A stretch of DNA of 6,216 nucleotides, from positions 1 to 6,216 of the forward strand of contig JAJYHS010000031.1 of NCBI GenBank assembly GCA_021784635.1. The letters are read 5' to 3'. The DNA is from a bacterium (lineage in GTDB: Bacteria; Bdellovibrionota; Bdellovibrionia; Bdellovibrionales; UBA1609). The position numbers were made by a program, and so were the translations under genes. Below, piece by piece: positions 5,859 to 6,216 of the stretch. The notes beneath the pieces were generated by a model, which was given only the letters and a program-made list of their open reading frames with translations, made no database searches and was not told where the DNA came from. Every line of letters starts with the position of its first letter. Positions within the stretch are counted from its first letter, which is position 1.

Positions 5859-6216
5859 TATACGAACGCCTTCGAGCCTGAGCGCTGCGCGAATTTCTTC
5901 GATGTGATCGCGATTTTTTGTCTCAAGAATAAATGAAATTCGGGTCTCTCGAATTTGAAGAGCCGGATCCACGCGGTCGTGCTCAACTTGAATAATATTA
6001 GCCCCGCTTTGCGACACAATTTTGGTTAATTTGAGAAGCGAACCCGGCCGGTCGTCGACCACCACTGAAATTTTCGTTCGACGACCGTTTCGAGTCAGAC
6101 CGCGATCGAGAATCTCTTCCATCAAGGTGAGATCGATGTTGCCGCCGCTCACAACGATGCACGTTTTTTTACCCAGACGCGCACCCAATTGGTTTGCCGC
6201 GGCGAGCGTAATAGCG
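5850..6216 (-). CDS. ilvA: Threonine ammonia-lyase (threonine dehydratase), C-terminal part with ACT domain, cut by window edge
   Basis: PLP enzyme that deaminates threonine to 2-oxobutanoate, the first step towards isoleucine. The last 121 residues are visible (codons start at 6215) and the frame is open to the window edge, so the true start lies outside. The fragment opens AITLAAANQLGARLGKK, then VVSGGNIDLTLM at about 21-32, the family's SGGN block; its Ser contacts the PLP ring nitrogen in this fold type. A single ACT domain follows at about 47-121, with ISVVVDDRPGSLLKLTKIV and GANIIQVEHDR, the usual place for feedback control by amino acids. One ACT domain fits the medium (about 400 aa) form rather than E. 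coli IlvA (two) or TdcB (none). The stop at 5852-5850 overlaps the convergent HyuB-like gene. A catabolic role cannot be excluded. Confidence 0.9.
   Translation of the reverse strand, partial: AITLAAANQLGARLGKKTCIVVSGGNIDLTLMEEILDRGLTRNGRRTKISVVVDDRPGSLLKLTKIVSQSGANIIQVEHDRVDPALQIRETRISFILETKNRDHIEEIRAALRLEGVRILL

Noticed and set aside
5717..6019. Minus-strand open frame overlapping the ilvA and HyuB-like ends
   Set aside because: It runs in another frame through the ACT-domain coding sequence and antisense to the HyuB-like gene; the ACT reading in the neighbouring frame is clearly the real one.
6186..6188. TTG at 6188 as the start of a free-standing ACT-domain protein
   Set aside because: The frame stays open to the window edge and upstream residues AITLAAANQ continue the threonine ammonia-lyase fold, so this is the inside of a longer gene.

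Overview
The window looks like ordinary chromosome of a Gram-negative bacterium with mid-range GC. The order cmk - rpsA - sppA is familiar from Deltaproteobacteria in the broad sense (Desulfobacterota, Myxococcota, Bdellovibrionota). S1 is a full six-domain, proteobacterial-type protein. I therefore favour a deltaproteobacterial or Bdellovibrio-like lineage, with modest confidence and no species call. There is no sign of phage, insertion sequence, CRISPR, tRNA or rRNA, and no gene-free stretch longer than about 80 bases.

Layout. The left half, on the minus strand, is a housekeeping operon read right to left. It holds cytidylate kinase (cmk, 3004 to 2318), an 80-base leader, ribosomal protein S1 (rpsA, 2237 to 417, probably starting at TTG behind a perfect Shine-Dalgarno), then the start of a signal peptide peptidase (sppA, from 392, cut off by the window edge). 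Starting only 26 bases from cmk and running the other way are two overlapping plus-strand genes, 3031-4407 and 4395-5858. They encode diverged relatives of the two subunits of the hydantoinase/oxoprolinase/acetone carboxylase family (HyuA and HyuB). At the right edge, on the minus strand, is the C-terminal end of a threonine ammonia-lyase with one ACT domain (ilvA). Its last 9 bases overlap the end of the HyuB-like gene.

How the genes work together. cmk supplies CDP/dCDP, rpsA serves translation initiation and sppA clears signal peptides; pairing cmk with rpsA is common in bacteria. The HyuAB-like pair is the unusual part. Both reading frames are open over their whole length, are arranged for translational coupling and retain recognisable family blocks. 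Yet the HyuA-like protein has lost the glycine-rich nucleotide-binding motifs and is about 200 residues short, and the HyuB-like protein has lost the His/Asp residues that normally bind the metal. It reads as a maintained pair of pseudoenzymes or a complex with a new role, and is the best candidate here for something undescribed. Gene packing is tight: divergent promoters for cmk and the HyuA-like gene would have to sit in or beside each other's coding sequence, and the convergent hyuB/ilvA ends leave no room for a terminator between them.
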